DNA from: an uncultured Opitutia bacterium
Lineage (GTDB): Bacteria; Verrucomicrobiota; Verrucomicrobiia; Opitutales; Opitutaceae
Direction: 5' to 3'
NCBI GenBank assembly: GCA_903900845.1
Contig: CAIUOU010000074.1
Span: forward strand, 1-44,998
DNA length: 44,998 nucleotides
Part shown: positions 35,833 to 44,998 of the stretch, piece by piece
Numbering within the stretch: the first letter of the stretch is position 1
Layout: each line of letters starts with the position of its first letter
Translations under genes and position numbers: made by a program
The notes under the pieces: generated by a model
What the model saw: only the letters and a program-made list of their open reading frames with translations
What the model was told of the DNA's origin: nothing
Databases searched by the model: none

Positions 35833-37413
35833 TTACGCCAGCCGAAACGTGGACTCGACGACGCGGGCGCGGGCGCGCTTGCGCACACCGGAGCCGCGGT
35901 TGGCGGCGAGGCGCTCGAGGATCTTGAAGGCAGCCTCCGCGCGATCCGGTGCCCCGGCGCGCGCGGCGAGTTCCCCGGCGTTCAAGGCCTCGCCGCCGGC
36001 GGAGCGCAGCGCCTCCATGAGCTTCAGCTTCAGGGCGATCACGGCGCCCGCGGCTTTCTTACCGGCCTCGACGCCCGGCTGGTGATAGGCATTGATGCCG
36101 ATCAGCGTCGCGTAGAGCCCGGTGACGCGCTCGTGGAGCGCGATCAGCATGCCCAGCGAGCGCGGCGAAACGTCGGGCAGGGTGAGCGTGATCGAGGGCC
36201 GGCCCTTTTCGCTGAGCGCGTCGCGCGTCCCCAGCAGGAATCCCTGCAGGTAGTCGCCGGACGTGACGCCCGGCTCGACCTCGAGCGAGGCCTTGGCCTC
36301 GCGGTCCTTCAGGACCTCGATGAACGTGACGAAGAAATTATTCACGCCCTCGCGGAGTTGCTGCACATACGCGTGCTGGTCGGTGGATCCCTTGTTGCCG
36401 TAGACGGCGAGGCCCTGGTTGACCACGCGTCCCTCGAGGTCCAGCTCCTTGCCCAGCGACTCCATCACGAGTTGCTGGAGGTAACGGGAGAAGAGCAGCA
36501 GGCGATCCTTGTAGGGCAGCACCACCATGTCCCGCGCGCCTTTTCCCTCGGTGGCTGCGTACCACGCGAGCGCCATGAGCGCGGCCGGGTTGCGCGCCGT
36601 TTCGGGAACGCGCGTGAGTTCGTCCATGGCGGCGGCGCCCGCCAACATGGCGTCGATGTCGATGCCCTGCAGGGCCGCGGGCAGCAGGCCGACGGCGCTC
36701 AGCTCGCTGGTGCGGCCGCCGACCCAGTCCCACATCGCGAAGCGCGCGAGCCAGCCCTCGCGTTCCGCGGTCTGGTCGAGCTTGGAGCCCGCCCCGGTGA
36801 CGGCCACGAAATGCCGCGCGGGCTCGAGGCCGGCGGCGCGGAAGGCGGCGATGGTCTCGAGCATGCCGTTGCGGGTCTCCGCGGTGCCGCCGGACTTCGA
36901 GATCACGAGCACGAGGGTGCGGGCCAGGCGGCCACGGAGCGCGGCGAAGACCCCGTCGAAGCCGTCGGGATCGGTGTTGTCGAGGAACCAGACCGCGAGC
37001 TTGTCCCGGCGGGGACGGCCGAGCGCCTGGGCGACGAGTTGCGGGCCGAGCGCGGAGCCTCCGATGCCGATGACGAGCAGGTCGCGGAATCGACCCTTGG
37101 GGCCGGCGATCTCACCCGCGTGCGCGCGGGCGGTGAAGTCCCGCACGGCGGCCAAGGTGGAGGCGATCTCCCCCGTGATGGCGGGGTTGGGCGCAAGGTG
37201 GGGTGCGCGGAGCCAGTAGTGACCGACCATGCGGCCCTCGTCGGGGTTGGCGATCGCCCCGCGCTCGAGTTCCCGCATGGCGGCGAAGGCCGCCTGCATC
37301 CGCGGCTCCATGCCGGGAAGGAAGTCATCCCCGAACGGCAGCCGGGAGAGATCCAGCGACACGCCGATCTCCGGGTAATGGTGGAAGTGCTGTTGGAAGC
37401 GGGACCAGGTCAT
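35833..37413 (-). CDS. pgi: Glucose-6-phosphate isomerase
   Basis: A 526-residue glycolytic isomerase interconverting glucose 6-phosphate and fructose 6-phosphate. The phosphate-binding loops [11 protein letters not shown] (residues 115-125) and [11 protein letters not shown] are present, and [20 protein letters not shown] carries the family's active-site His/Gln region in the form used by many non-enterobacterial PGIs. The ATG at 37413 gives the full-length N-terminal domain. It is probably the first gene of the minus-strand run ending with the Ppx/GppA gene. Confidence 0.95.
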   Translation of the reverse strand: MTWSRFQQHFHHYPEIGVSLDLSRLPFGDDFLPGMEPRMQAAFAAMRELERGAIANPDEGRMVGHYWLRAPHLAPNPAITGEIASTLAAVRDFTARAHAGEIAGPKGRFRDLLVIGIGGSALGPQLVAQALGRPRRDKLAVWFLDNTDPDGFDGVFAALRGRLARTLVLVISKSGGTAETRNGMLETIAAFRAAGLEPARHFVAVTGAGSKLDQTAEREGWLARFAMWDWVGGRTSELSAVGLLPAALQGIDIDAMLAGAAAMDELTRVPETARNPAALMALAWYAATEGKGARDMVVLPYKDRLLLFSRYLQQLVMESLGKELDLEGRVVNQGLAVYGNKGSTDQHAYVQQLREGVNNFFVTFIEVLKDREAKASLEVEPGVTSGDYLQGFLLGTRDALSEKGRPSITLTLPDVSPRSLGMLIALHERVTGLYATLIGINAYHQPGVEAGKKAAGAVIALKLKLMEALRSAGGEALNAGELAARAGAPDRAEAAFKILERLAANRGSGVRKRARARVVESTFRLA

Positions 37414-37471
37414 CGGGTGGACGGGCGGCTGCGGATACGGACGTCGGAGGAGGTGGTCGTTGCTACTATTC

Positions 37472-37505
37472 CCTGCGTGGCGCCCGGATCCGGGCGCCGC
37501 GCAGG
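37472..37505. terminator. Long hairpin between ilvD and pgi
   Basis: Arms CCTGCGTGGCGCCCGG (37472-37487) and CCGGGCGCCGCGCAGG (37490-37505) are inverted repeats with one G-U position, and the central 20 bases (37479-37498) form a perfect palindrome GGCGCCCGGATCCGGGCGCC. It lies 38 bases after the ilvD stop and 58 bases before the pgi start, so it may terminate ilvD transcription or fold in the pgi leader. There is no poly-U tract. The sharp centre also resembles a protein-binding dyad. Confidence 0.5.
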
Positions 37506-37543
37506 ATGCGAAGCCCGCGCCCGGCGAGGGGCCGGTGTGCGGT

Positions 37544-39247
37544 TCAGAACAGATTCTTGTCGGTGACCGCGCCTTCGGAGGCGCTGGTCACGGTGCGGGC
37601 GTACTTCGCGAGCACGCCGCGGGTCTCGCGGGGGGCGCGCGGTTTCCATGCCTTGAGGCGCGCCTTCAGCTCGCGGGCCGCGACGCCGAGCGTGAGCTCG
37701 TTACGGACGGCGTCGATGGTGATGGGGTCGCCGTTGCGGATGACGCCGATCGGGCCGCCGACGGCGGCTTCGGGCGTGATGTGGCCGACGACGAAGCCGT
37801 GGCTGCCGCCCGAGAAACGGCCGTCGGTGATCAGGGCGACCTCCTTGCCTAGTCCACGGCCCATGATGGCGCTGGTGGGGCTGAGCATCTCGCGCATGCC
37901 CGGGCCGCCGACCGGACCCTCGTTGCGGATGACGATCACGTGGCCGGCCTTGACGCGCCCGGCGAGGATGGCGTCGAGCGCCTTTTCCTCGCTCTCGAAG
38001 ACAAGCGCCTTGCCGGTGAAGGAGAGCCCCTCCTTGCCGCTGATCTTCGCCACCGCGCCATCCGGGGCGAGGTTACCGTACAGCACTCGCAGATGGCTGT
38101 CGGACTTGATCGGGTTGGAGATGGGCCGCACGACATCCTGGTCGGCGGCGTAGGGACGGACGTTGCGCAGGTTCTCGGCGACGGTGCGCCCGGTGACGGT
38201 CAGGCACTCGCCGTGGAGCAGGCCGGCGTCGAGAAGGATCTTCATCAGCGGCGGAAGTCCACCGATGCGGGTGAGGTGGACCATGCCGTACTTTCCGGAG
38301 GGCTTCAGATCTCCGAGCACCGGTACCCGCTTCCCGATGCGCGTGAAATCGTCGATCGACAGTCGCACGCCGCAGCAGTGGGCGATGGCGAGAAGATGTA
38401 GGACGGCGTTGGTGGAGCCGCCGAGCGCGATGGTGACGGTGATGGCGTTTTCGAACGCCTTCCGGGTCATGATGTCGCGCGGCTTCAGGTCGGCCTTGAG
38501 CAGCGCGAGGGTGGCCTCGCCGGCGCGGCGGCAGTCCTCGCGTTTCTCGGCGCCGATCGCGATCTGGTTTGAGCTGTTGGGCAGGCTCATGCCCAGCGCC
38601 TCGATGGCGGAGGCCATGGTATTGGCCGTGTACATCCCGCCGCAGGAGCCGGGGCCGGGGATGGAGCAGGCCTCGATCTTGCGCAGGCCGGCGTCGTCTA
38701 CCTTACCCGCGGCGTGCTGGCCGATCGCCTCGTAGACCGACACGATGTCGCATTCCTTCTTCGTGTCCGGATGGATCCCGGGCAGGATGGTCCCGCCGTA
38801 GACGAAGACGCCCGGGCGGTTGAGCCGGGCCATCGCCATGATGCAGCCTGGCATGTTCTTGTCGCAGCCGCCGATCGTGACGAGACCATCGAAGCCCTCG
38901 CCGCCCGCGACCGCCTCGATCGAGTCGGCGATGATCTCGCGCGAAACGAGCGAGTAGCGCATGCCCGGTGTGCCCATGCTGATGCCGTCGGAGACGGTGA
39001 TGGTGCCAAAGATGACGCCCTTGCCCCCGGCGGCGTTGGTGCCGGCCTCGGCCTCCACGGCGAGCTTGTCGATGTGCATGTTGCACGGCGTGACCATGCT
39101 CCAGAGCGAGGCGATACCGACCACGGGCTTCTTGAAGTCCTCGTCGGTGAAGCCGACGGGGCGTAGCATGGAGCGCGCGCCGGCGCGGCTGGGGCCGTCG
39201 ACGACGACGGAGGAATGTCTGCGGGTGTGGTCGGGAACGGAGCTCAT
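37544..39247 (-). CDS. ilvD: Dihydroxy-acid dehydratase
   Basis: A 567-residue Fe-S dehydratase of the branched-chain amino-acid pathway, converting 2,3-dihydroxy-isovalerate and -3-methylvalerate to the 2-keto acids. The cluster ligands occur in [23 protein letters not shown] and [12 protein letters not shown], and the C-terminal [29 protein letters not shown] is split by the family signature as expected. The frame is open to 39376, but ATG 39247 gives the family N-terminus. Together with cimA it supports synthesis of isoleucine and valine. Confidence 0.95.
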   Translation of the reverse strand: MSSVPDHTRRHSSVVVDGPSRAGARSMLRPVGFTDEDFKKPVVGIASLWSMVTPCNMHIDKLAVEAEAGTNAAGGKGVIFGTITVSDGISMGTPGMRYSLVSREIIADSIEAVAGGEGFDGLVTIGGCDKNMPGCIMAMARLNRPGVFVYGGTILPGIHPDTKKECDIVSVYEAIGQHAAGKVDDAGLRKIEACSIPGPGSCGGMYTANTMASAIEALGMSLPNSSNQIAIGAEKREDCRRAGEATLALLKADLKPRDIMTRKAFENAITVTIALGGSTNAVLHLLAIAHCCGVRLSIDDFTRIGKRVPVLGDLKPSGKYGMVHLTRIGGLPPLMKILLDAGLLHGECLTVTGRTVAENLRNVRPYAADQDVVRPISNPIKSDSHLRVLYGNLAPDGAVAKISGKEGLSFTGKALVFESEEKALDAILAGRVKAGHVIVIRNEGPVGGPGMREMLSPTSAIMGRGLGKEVALITDGRFSGGSHGFVVGHITPEAAVGGPIGVIRNGDPITIDAVRNELTLGVAARELKARLKAWKPRAPRETRGVLAKYARTVTSASEGAVTDKNLF

Positions 39248-39376
39248 GGAGTAAAGGTCAGCGAAGGGACCAAAGGGCGGCGGCACCGGCAAGAGCGGAT
39301 GAGCCCGGGGGGGCGCGGAAAATTGGTGTTTACTTGGCGCGTCTCTTTTCCCCAACCTCCCGCTCCTTTTTTTCAC

Positions 39377-39452
39377 GGGCCAGTAGCTCAGTTGATAGAG
39401 CGCATCGTTCGCAACGATGAGGTCGTCGGTTTGATCCCGATCTGGTCCACCA
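39377..39452 (+). tRNA. tRNA-Ala (anticodon CGC)
   Basis: A full 76-base cloverleaf. The acceptor stem is GGGCCAG pairing with CTGGTCC, including the G3-U70 wobble that identifies alanine tRNAs. The D arm is GCTC/GAGC, the anticodon stem CATCG/CGATG with loop TTCGCAA (anticodon CGC, reading GCG), the T stem GTCGG/CCGAT, and the CCA end is encoded. Unusually, D-loop position 19 is A instead of G and T-loop position 56 is T instead of C, so the tertiary 19-56 pair is A-U rather than the near-universal G-C. The gene lies between divergent ilvD and the end of a glycosidase gene. No promoter could be assigned with confidence. Confidence 0.95.
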
Positions 39453-39460
39453 AATTTCGA

Positions 39461-39477
39461 ACCCGCGTCACGCGGGT
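39461..39477 (+). terminator. Hairpin just after the tRNA
   Basis: ACCCGCG and CGCGGGT form a perfect 7-bp stem with a TCA loop, starting 8 bases after the CCA end. It may act in tRNA 3' processing or termination. No U-tract follows. It also lies 53 bases past the end of the convergent glycosidase gene. Confidence 0.5.
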
Positions 39478-39529
39478 GGGAGGCGGAAAAGGTCCGAGGG
39501 ACCCTGTGAGCGAGGAACCGAGACGCCGC

Positions 39530-41869
39530 TCAGCGTCGGGAGACGGAAAACCGGATGATCTGCCGGCCCGATAGTCCCGTGAGATCGACCGTGCCGCGCG
39601 GATCGGCCGCGAGCTTGCGTCCGGTCGCGTTGGCGCCGGTAACGGCCCAGCCTTCCGGCACACGGGCGCGGAGAAGGGTGCGGGTGGGGGTCTGGCGCGA
39701 GGGCAGATCCACGGTCGCGATGACTTCGCCGGCGGAGAGGCGCGATTCCAAGGTCGCCCCGACGTCGCCCCATGCGGTGGGGGTGCGTTCCACGCGGATT
39801 TTTTTGCCGTCCTCCAGCCAGCGCCGTGAGGTGCCGAACATCAGGCGCAGCGTTTCGGGCCGGCCATCGTCGTCGAGATCCCACTCCTGCACGAGCAGCT
39901 GGCGCACCATTGAGAGCACATGTGCGCTGGCGGCGCTGTTGGGCGGGCAGTAGAAAAAGCGACCGTCGGCGTCGACGGGGCGCAGCGTGCAACCCTCGCC
40001 ACCAACGAAGGTATTCCGGGTGAGTCCCTGCGCGAGGGTGCCGTACAAGCTCAGCAGCGCCCTCTCGGGTTCATCGCGGCGCAGAGCGTCGAGGGTATAG
40101 CGGGTGCCGTAGAGCGGGTTAACCCGCTCGGGGCCTGTCCAGAAATTGAAGGTGTCGCCGCCGGATCGCACCATGCCGAGGAAGATGCCCCCGTGGCGCT
40201 CCTGGTAATGCGGGATCCAATGCTCGGCTTCGCCGCCCGTCGGGAAGATGCCGCTGCCGATCGTGTAGCCGATGATGATGTTCCAGTAGGACCCGATCCG
40301 CGAATGCAGGATCGGGCTGTGCACGGGTTCCCCCCCGTCGAGGGCGATCGGGACAAAGGGCGGCTCCGTGGTGCGGGAAGCCACCCGCTCCACGGCTTGC
40401 AGCACGACAGGCCGGAAGGAAGCGGCCTCCGCGGAGTAGCGTCGTCCGAGCTCAGGGTCGCCGAAGACGCTATGCAGTGCGCCGAAATCGTGCATCGCCC
40501 GCCACGCCCGCGCGTTGACGTTCAAGCTCTGCACCGGGGTGTGGATGTCGCCGCAATACTGCTCCTTGGGAAAGAGGCCACCCGGGCCCGTGCGGCCGTC
40601 CAAAAAGCGCGCGATCTCCTTTTCCCATCGCGGGCGAAGTTCCGCGAGGGCCGCAGTGTCGCGGGTTTGCCAGACGTAGCGAGCCAGGTTGCCGAGCTTG
40701 AAGGAGGCCTGGTGCAACTCGAGGTTGCGGCGGGTGAAGTCAAACAGTGGCTCGAGGAGACGGCGTGCCTCCGCCGCATAACCCCACGAGAGCAGGGCCA
40801 TCACGGCGTCGCTCCCCTCGGCCGCGTAGATCTGGTCGTACTGGTTGCCCGTGCTGTAACGCAGCTGGCCGTGGTTGATCAGCTGGAAGTTCTGCACGAT
40901 GGCGTTGCGCCACGCGTGATTGATGCGCGGCTCCGGCACGTCGACATGCGCGGCGCGGTCGACCAGCGCCTGCCACGTCGCGACACACGCCGCGCGCTGG
41001 TCGGCATATGCGGCAGGGCTGACGGCCAAGTCGGCCGCGGCCGGAAGCGGGGTCGTGGGCACCGCCAGCGTGGCCGCGGCGCCTTTACGGACGCGGGCCA
41101 CCATCCTTCCGCGTTCCCGCTTCCACGTGGTGTCGAACACCGCGATGACGCGGCCGGCGGAGTCCAGGAGACGTCCGTTTTCAAAACGGGCTCCCGGGGC
41201 GTCGACGTCGACGCTGAGGAAGCCGTTGGCTCCCTGCGCCAGATCGAACCGGACAAACACCACGCAGTGCTCCACGAGTCCCGGCGTGGTGGCTGCAAAC
41301 GCCTCGAGCCGGTAGATCTCCGGGGCGGGACGAGGGCCGGTCGGCGCCAGTGGAACCATTCCCTCGGCTTGGACCGGGGAGCGGTGCGCGTAGCGGATCT
41401 CCGTGATCGGCAGCCAGCCCTCGGCGAGCACCGGCTCCGTGACGCGGTCGCGCAGGCCGCCGAAGGCGAACTCATCCGGGCCGACACGGAAGCGCACCGG
41501 GACCCCGACGTCGTTCCAGCTTCGGCTGCCGCCGCGCAAGTTCAGCCCGCTTCCGTCCGAAATCAGCCGCGCCTTGGGCCGCGCTCCGGCGCTCCCGCTG
41601 CGGCGGAATTCGACCGGCCCCGAAGGAATCTCGCCGGGAGGGCAAAGGATGATCGGATAGTGGCGGAAGTCCGCGTGCACGTAACGCGGCGGTGGCAGCA
41701 GCGGAGCGAGGAACTCGTAGCTGGGGCCGTTTGGCTGCGCGAGAGCGGCCTCGCCCCAGAGATCGCGGGTGGCGGTGATCGCCTCCTCCAGCGATGGAAG
41801 CGCGGGGGCGGCGGGAAGGTGGGCCGCGAGGGCGAGGATGAGGGCGCCGGCGCGCAGGGAGGGAGGCAT
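39530..41869 (-). CDS. Secreted six-hairpin glycosidase-like protein
   Basis: A 779-residue exported protein with a signal peptide (RAGALILALAAHLPAAPA). The N-terminal 350 residues are beta-rich; the remainder looks like an (alpha/alpha)6 barrel of the six-hairpin glycosidase superfamily: INHAWRNAIVQNFQLINHGQ, YDQIYAAEGSDAVMALLSWG, FKLGNLARYVWQTRD, WTGPERVNPLYGTRY. A calcium-loop-like DLDDDGRPETLRL lies near the C-terminal beta domain. Catalytic residues and the exact GH family could not be fixed. It is 2 bases downstream of the TonB-dependent receptor gene, so the two probably form a glycan-degradation/uptake pair. The open frame upstream of ATG 41869 is antisense-type sequence and was excluded. 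Confidence 0.8.
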   Translation of the reverse strand: MPPSLRAGALILALAAHLPAAPALPSLEEAITATRDLWGEAALAQPNGPSYEFLAPLLPPPRYVHADFRHYPIILCPPGEIPSGPVEFRRSGSAGARPKARLISDGSGLNLRGGSRSWNDVGVPVRFRVGPDEFAFGGLRDRVTEPVLAEGWLPITEIRYAHRSPVQAEGMVPLAPTGPRPAPEIYRLEAFAATTPGLVEHCVVFVRFDLAQGANGFLSVDVDAPGARFENGRLLDSAGRVIAVFDTTWKRERGRMVARVRKGAAATLAVPTTPLPAAADLAVSPAAYADQRAACVATWQALVDRAAHVDVPEPRINHAWRNAIVQNFQLINHGQLRYSTGNQYDQIYAAEGSDAVMALLSWGYAAEARRLLEPLFDFTRRNLELHQASFKLGNLARYVWQTRDTAALAELRPRWEKEIARFLDGRTGPGGLFPKEQYCGDIHTPVQSLNVNARAWRAMHDFGALHSVFGDPELGRRYSAEAASFRPVVLQAVERVASRTTEPPFVPIALDGGEPVHSPILHSRIGSYWNIIIGYTIGSGIFPTGGEAEHWIPHYQERHGGIFLGMVRSGGDTFNFWTGPERVNPLYGTRYTLDALRRDEPERALLSLYGTLAQGLTRNTFVGGEGCTLRPVDADGRFFYCPPNSAASAHVLSMVRQLLVQEWDLDDDGRPETLRLMFGTSRRWLEDGKKIRVERTPTAWGDVGATLESRLSAGEVIATVDLPSRQTPTRTLLRARVPEGWAVTGANATGRKLAADPRGTVDLTGLSGRQIIRFSVSRR

Positions 41870-41871
41870 GG

Positions 41872-44800
41872 TCAGAAAGTCCCGCGGAGGCCGAAGATCC
41901 ACAACGCGCCGTAGCGATCGCTCTGGCGGAACCTCGCGCGGTCGGGCGTCTGCGGGCCGCGCCGCTCGAAGTCCTCCGGTTCGTCGCCGAGGTTGCGGAT
42001 ATTGCCGAAAACGCTGACGCGGCGCGTGATGTTGAACTCCGCGTTCACGTCGAGGAGCCGGCGGGGTGTGGCGTAGGTGAAGGTGCCGGGGCCCACGCTG
42101 AGCCCGTTGATCTGGGCGAGCTTCCGTTCGCTCTGCATCGTCCAATTGACGCGGACGTTGAAGCGCGGGCGCGTCAGCACCAGTCCGACGCTGGCGGTGC
42201 GCGGGATGAGGCCGGAGAAATTGTCGGCCTCGGCGCCGGAGATGCGCTGGGTGGCTCCGCTCGCGATCACCTGCACCCCGCGCGCCCAGGCGGGCAGGAA
42301 CGTGAGCGCCTGCCGGTACTGGAAATCCAGGCCTTGGATGTGGACCGCCCCGGGCACGTTGTACTGTGTGGCGACGTCGAACCGGCCGTATTCCGCGGCG
42401 GCGATACCGTGGACCTCGAGGAACTCGGACGTGGCGGGAAATACCGTGCTACCGAAGAAATTCTCGAATTGCCGGCGGAATGCGCCCACCGAGAGGAGAC
42501 CGACACCCTCGAAGTAGTGTTCCAGCGCCACTTTCCCGGTGCGGGCGCTCCAGACCTTGATCGCGGTGTTGCTCACGACGATGCGGTTGGAAGGCGAGGG
42601 TGCGGCGTCGAGGTCGGGGAGCGTGATCCCGCCCGCGTACTGGTTGTAGTTGGGCCGGCCGACACTGTGGTAATACGCGGCGCGCAGGAGAGTGTTGGCC
42701 CGGAGATTCCAGGTCGCGTTGAGGCTGGGGAACCAACGCAGGTACTCCTTCTCCACGCGGGATCCGCGCTCGAGGTAGGTGCGCCGGGAGATTTCCAGCG
42801 CGGTGCCGGGCAACTGGAGCGGCTGGCCGTTGGCGCCGCGGAGCACGCGGCCGGAGGCGTCGCGCTGGTAGTTGCGCGTGAGGTCCTCCAGTGGTCCTTC
42901 GGCGTCGATGTTCGTTTGCTCGCCTCGCAGGCCGCCGACGAGCTTCAGCCGATTCCTGAACAGTGTGGCGTCGGCGCGAAGGTAGGCCGACGAGGTGGTC
43001 TCCCGAGCGAACTTCGAAAGGCCGAGTGTGGACCGGTAATGGTTGTTCTCGTTGTAGGTGAACCACGCTGGGTGGGTTGCGAGCAGGTCGAACAGCTTGG
43101 CGTTGGAGGGTCGCTGCGTCGCCGGGAAGCCGAACACACCCGGGCGGCGGGAGAACACGTCGTCAAGGATCGGCGCCGCGTTGTCGTCGGCCGTGCCGGC
43201 CCGTCCGTCGGCGCCGACGAAACTCTGCGCCATGCTCCCGCCGATCCGGTCGCGCCAGTTCTGCCGCAGGTCGAGCCCCGCCTTCAGCGTCACGGGCGCG
43301 GGCCACGCGAAATCACGGGCGGCGAACGCGTACGCGCTGCGTTTGCCGTCGCGGGTGATGTCATCAAAGCCGCGGCCGTGGATCGCGTTTCCCGATCCGC
43401 TGACGATCGAGTAGCTGGCGAGATGGTGGGGGTCCACCGTCGCGCCCGCCGCGTCGGTGACGAGAATCCGGCCGGGTTGCTCGAAACCGATGTCCTCGAA
43501 CGCGATCGTGACGCCGGTGCGCTGCACGGTCATGCCTCCGAAGTAGCCGCGCGAGTAGTTGCTGGAGACGCTGCGGGCGCGGGAGTCGCCAAGGCCGAGC
43601 TCGGTTTTCCACACCGGGCCGGCGTGTCGGTGGATGAAGCCCACGCTGAGGTTGCGGGAGTCCTGGTCGCGGTCGGCGTTGGCCTGGGTGAGAGACCCCG
43701 CGCCGGCGGCGCCGCGGGTGAAGGCAGGTCCGAAGCTACCGGGTAGCACGCGCGTGATGGAGTAAGTCAGGTCGCGGCTGCTGTAGTCGCCGTTGAACGC
43801 GGTCGTCTGCACCGAAAGCGACACGCGGTCGTGACGCCCGAGCTTCCAGTCGAGGGTGGCGCCCGCGGACTTGCGTTTGGTGAGGCGGGGAAAGTCGCGA
43901 ACCAGGAAGTCGGTGAGGTACGGCTGGTCGGGCGTGGTGTTGGGGAGGGTGCCGCCGTTGGTCGCGGCCGCGGCGCCGCGCCAGGTCGTCTGGATGAAGG
44001 TGGACGGCTGGTATTGCGTCGATCCGCCGCCCGAGAGGGTGAACCCGAAACGCTCGTTGACCGGCTTCACGTACGAGAACTCGAAGCCCGGCTGGATCTT
44101 GGGCATGGTGCCGCGTCCGGGCCCGGGTGTGCGGGCGAGGCTGCGGTCGCCGTCGCGCATGAGCAGGTAGGTGCTAACGTTGAGCGCCGGCCGGGCGCGA
44201 TCGAAGGCGGAGCGCACGACCATGTTGATGGTGCCGGCCAGGGCACTGCCCGGGGAGTCGGGCGTGGGCGAGAAGCGCACCTCGATACGCGACAGGTTGT
44301 TGGTCGCGACGTTCGTCATCTGGATGTTCCGGGCGGTGTTAGCCTGCGCGCTCGCCTGTTCGAACCCGTTCACCGTGACGGGCGTGTAGTCGGCGGGCAC
44401 GCCGTTGAGCTGGATGTTCATCGCCTCGCCGCCCACCCAAGCCACCTGCACGCCCGGGACGGTCTTCAGCAGCTCTCCCACGGAGCCGTCCGCGGTCGTG
44501 CCGAATTCATCCGCCGCGAGCACCTTGCGCATATCGGCGGCGAAGCGCTGGTCGTTCACCGCGATCGCGGCGCCGTCCATTTCGCGCGAGGTCGCGACGA
44601 CAAAGCGGTCGAGTTTAACCGTCGCGGCCGTCGCCGGGGCCGGGGCGGATTCCCCGGCCAGCGCGAAGTCCCGCCGGGTGACCTGCCCGGCCGCAACCAC
44701 CACCGTGGCCGTCTCTCCGGGCAGGCCGGTGTAGAATACCCGAATCCGCGCATCGCCCGCGGGCACTTCGGCGAAGAGATAGGCCCCGGCGGAGTCGGTG

Positions 44801-44994
44801 AAGGCCTCGCGTCCGGCGCCTTCCAGCGTGACGCGCGCGAGCTCGAGATACTCGCCGCTGGCGGCGAAAGAGACACGCCCGGTCACCGTGCCGGTGCCAG
44901 CCTCGGCGGCGCAGAGGGTCGCGGCGCCCGAAAGCAGCGCCAGCAGCAGGCGGGCGAGACGGATGGACTGAACGGAGGACGATGGGCGAGGCAT
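41872..44994 (-). CDS. TonB-dependent receptor
   Basis: A 1040-residue outer-membrane receptor. It has a signal peptide (ARLLLALLSGAATLCAAEAG), a carboxypeptidase-regulatory-like N-terminal domain (GTVTGRVSFAASGEYLELAR, DSAGAYLFAEVPAGD), a TonB-box-like KLDRFVVATSRE, a plug domain (VGELLKTVPGVQVAWVGGEA, IQLNGVPADYTPVTVNG, IEVRFSPTPDSPGSALAGTI) and a C-terminal beta-barrel ending in GTF with a terminal Phe. The plug motifs resemble Opitutaceae and xanthomonad receptors for oligosaccharides or catecholate-like ligands. It lacks a SusD partner. The ATG at 44994 is near the window end, so its promoter is outside. Confidence 0.93.
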   Translation of the reverse strand: MPRPSSSVQSIRLARLLLALLSGAATLCAAEAGTGTVTGRVSFAASGEYLELARVTLEGAGREAFTDSAGAYLFAEVPAGDARIRVFYTGLPGETATVVVAAGQVTRRDFALAGESAPAPATAATVKLDRFVVATSREMDGAAIAVNDQRFAADMRKVLAADEFGTTADGSVGELLKTVPGVQVAWVGGEAMNIQLNGVPADYTPVTVNGFEQASAQANTARNIQMTNVATNNLSRIEVRFSPTPDSPGSALAGTINMVVRSAFDRARPALNVSTYLLMRDGDRSLARTPGPGRGTMPKIQPGFEFSYVKPVNERFGFTLSGGGSTQYQPSTFIQTTWRGAAAATNGGTLPNTTPDQPYLTDFLVRDFPRLTKRKSAGATLDWKLGRHDRVSLSVQTTAFNGDYSSRDLTYSITRVLPGSFGPAFTRGAAGAGSLTQANADRDQDSRNLSVGFIHRHAGPVWKTELGLGDSRARSVSSNYSRGYFGGMTVQRTGVTIAFEDIGFEQPGRILVTDAAGATVDPHHLASYSIVSGSGNAIHGRGFDDITRDGKRSAYAFAARDFAWPAPVTLKAGLDLRQNWRDRIGGSMAQSFVGADGRAGTADDNAAPILDDVFSRRPGVFGFPATQRPSNAKLFDLLATHPAWFTYNENNHYRSTLGLSKFARETTSSAYLRADATLFRNRLKLVGGLRGEQTNIDAEGPLEDLTRNYQRDASGRVLRGANGQPLQLPGTALEISRRTYLERGSRVEKEYLRWFPSLNATWNLRANTLLRAAYYHSVGRPNYNQYAGGITLPDLDAAPSPSNRIVVSNTAIKVWSARTGKVALEHYFEGVGLLSVGAFRRQFENFFGSTVFPATSEFLEVHGIAAAEYGRFDVATQYNVPGAVHIQGLDFQYRQALTFLPAWARGVQVIASGATQRISGAEADNFSGLIPRTASVGLVLTRPRFNVRVNWTMQSERKLAQINGLSVGPGTFTYATPRRLLDVNAEFNITRRVSVFGNIRNLGDEPEDFERRGPQTPDRARFRQSDRYGALWIFGLRGTF

Positions 44995-44998
44995 GGAG

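Noticed and set aside
39377-39452. tRNA as an integration site for a mobile element
   Set aside because: No integrase, duplicated tRNA end or foreign-looking composition is seen in the flanking sequence.

Overview
The window is dense, GC-rich chromosomal DNA with 34 protein genes and one tRNA gene. No transposase, integrase, phage gene or CRISPR array is visible. Several features suggest a member of the Verrucomicrobiota, probably Opitutaceae: a TonB-dependent receptor with a long regulatory-like N-terminus and no SusD partner, a DUF1501 plus planctomycete-type cytochrome (PSD1) pair, PQQ-like propellers, Tat-exported Gfo/Idh and ThuA proteins, and a XylR-type regulator beside xylA. This assignment is an inference from gene content; no rRNA is present.

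Region 1 (1-6681) is the most unusual part. A minus-strand run encodes a fused acyl carrier protein-dehydratase, a FabB-like ketosynthase, a short-chain reductase, an MGDG-synthase-type glycosyltransferase and a GT4 glycosyltransferase cut by the window edge. Divergently transcribed are another GT4 enzyme and a hotdog thioesterase. Together they look like a dedicated acyl-chain and glycolipid (or glycosylated acyl product) pathway that lacks the usual fabD/fabH/fabG set. A perfect 9-bp hairpin sits directly in front of the ketosynthase start.

Region 2 (6656-14262) is mixed housekeeping and sugar metabolism: queG and aroK, threonine aldolase, a ThuA-domain secreted protein, a small lipoprotein, xylA with a divergent XylR-type regulator, and a HugZ-like FMN-binding protein. 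Region 3 (14270-18819) holds an exported tricorn-type protease and an orphan REC-PAS-LuxR regulator with a palindrome in its upstream region.

Region 4 (19116-28686) contains a sugar epimerase/isomerase, the DUF1501 and PSD1 cytochrome pair, two translationally coupled PQQ-like propeller proteins and a DUF2851 protein. It is plausibly a periplasmic carbohydrate-handling locus. Region 5 (28768-33141) carries cimA, a secreted propeller protein tightly linked to it, and a Tat-exported oxidoreductase.

Region 6 (33160-39247) is a minus-strand block of ilvD, pgi, a membrane coiled-coil protein, a 54-residue lipoprotein, rsmI and a Ppx/GppA phosphatase. IlvD and CimA both serve isoleucine synthesis. 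Next is a tRNA-Ala(CGC) with a rare coordinated change of the 19-56 tertiary pair. The window ends with a secreted six-hairpin-glycosidase-like protein next to a complete TonB-dependent receptor, apparently a small glycan-uptake pair.

No stretch above 300 bases lacks a gene. The largest gaps are 18820-19115 and 12372-12583, and both carry likely regulatory sequence.
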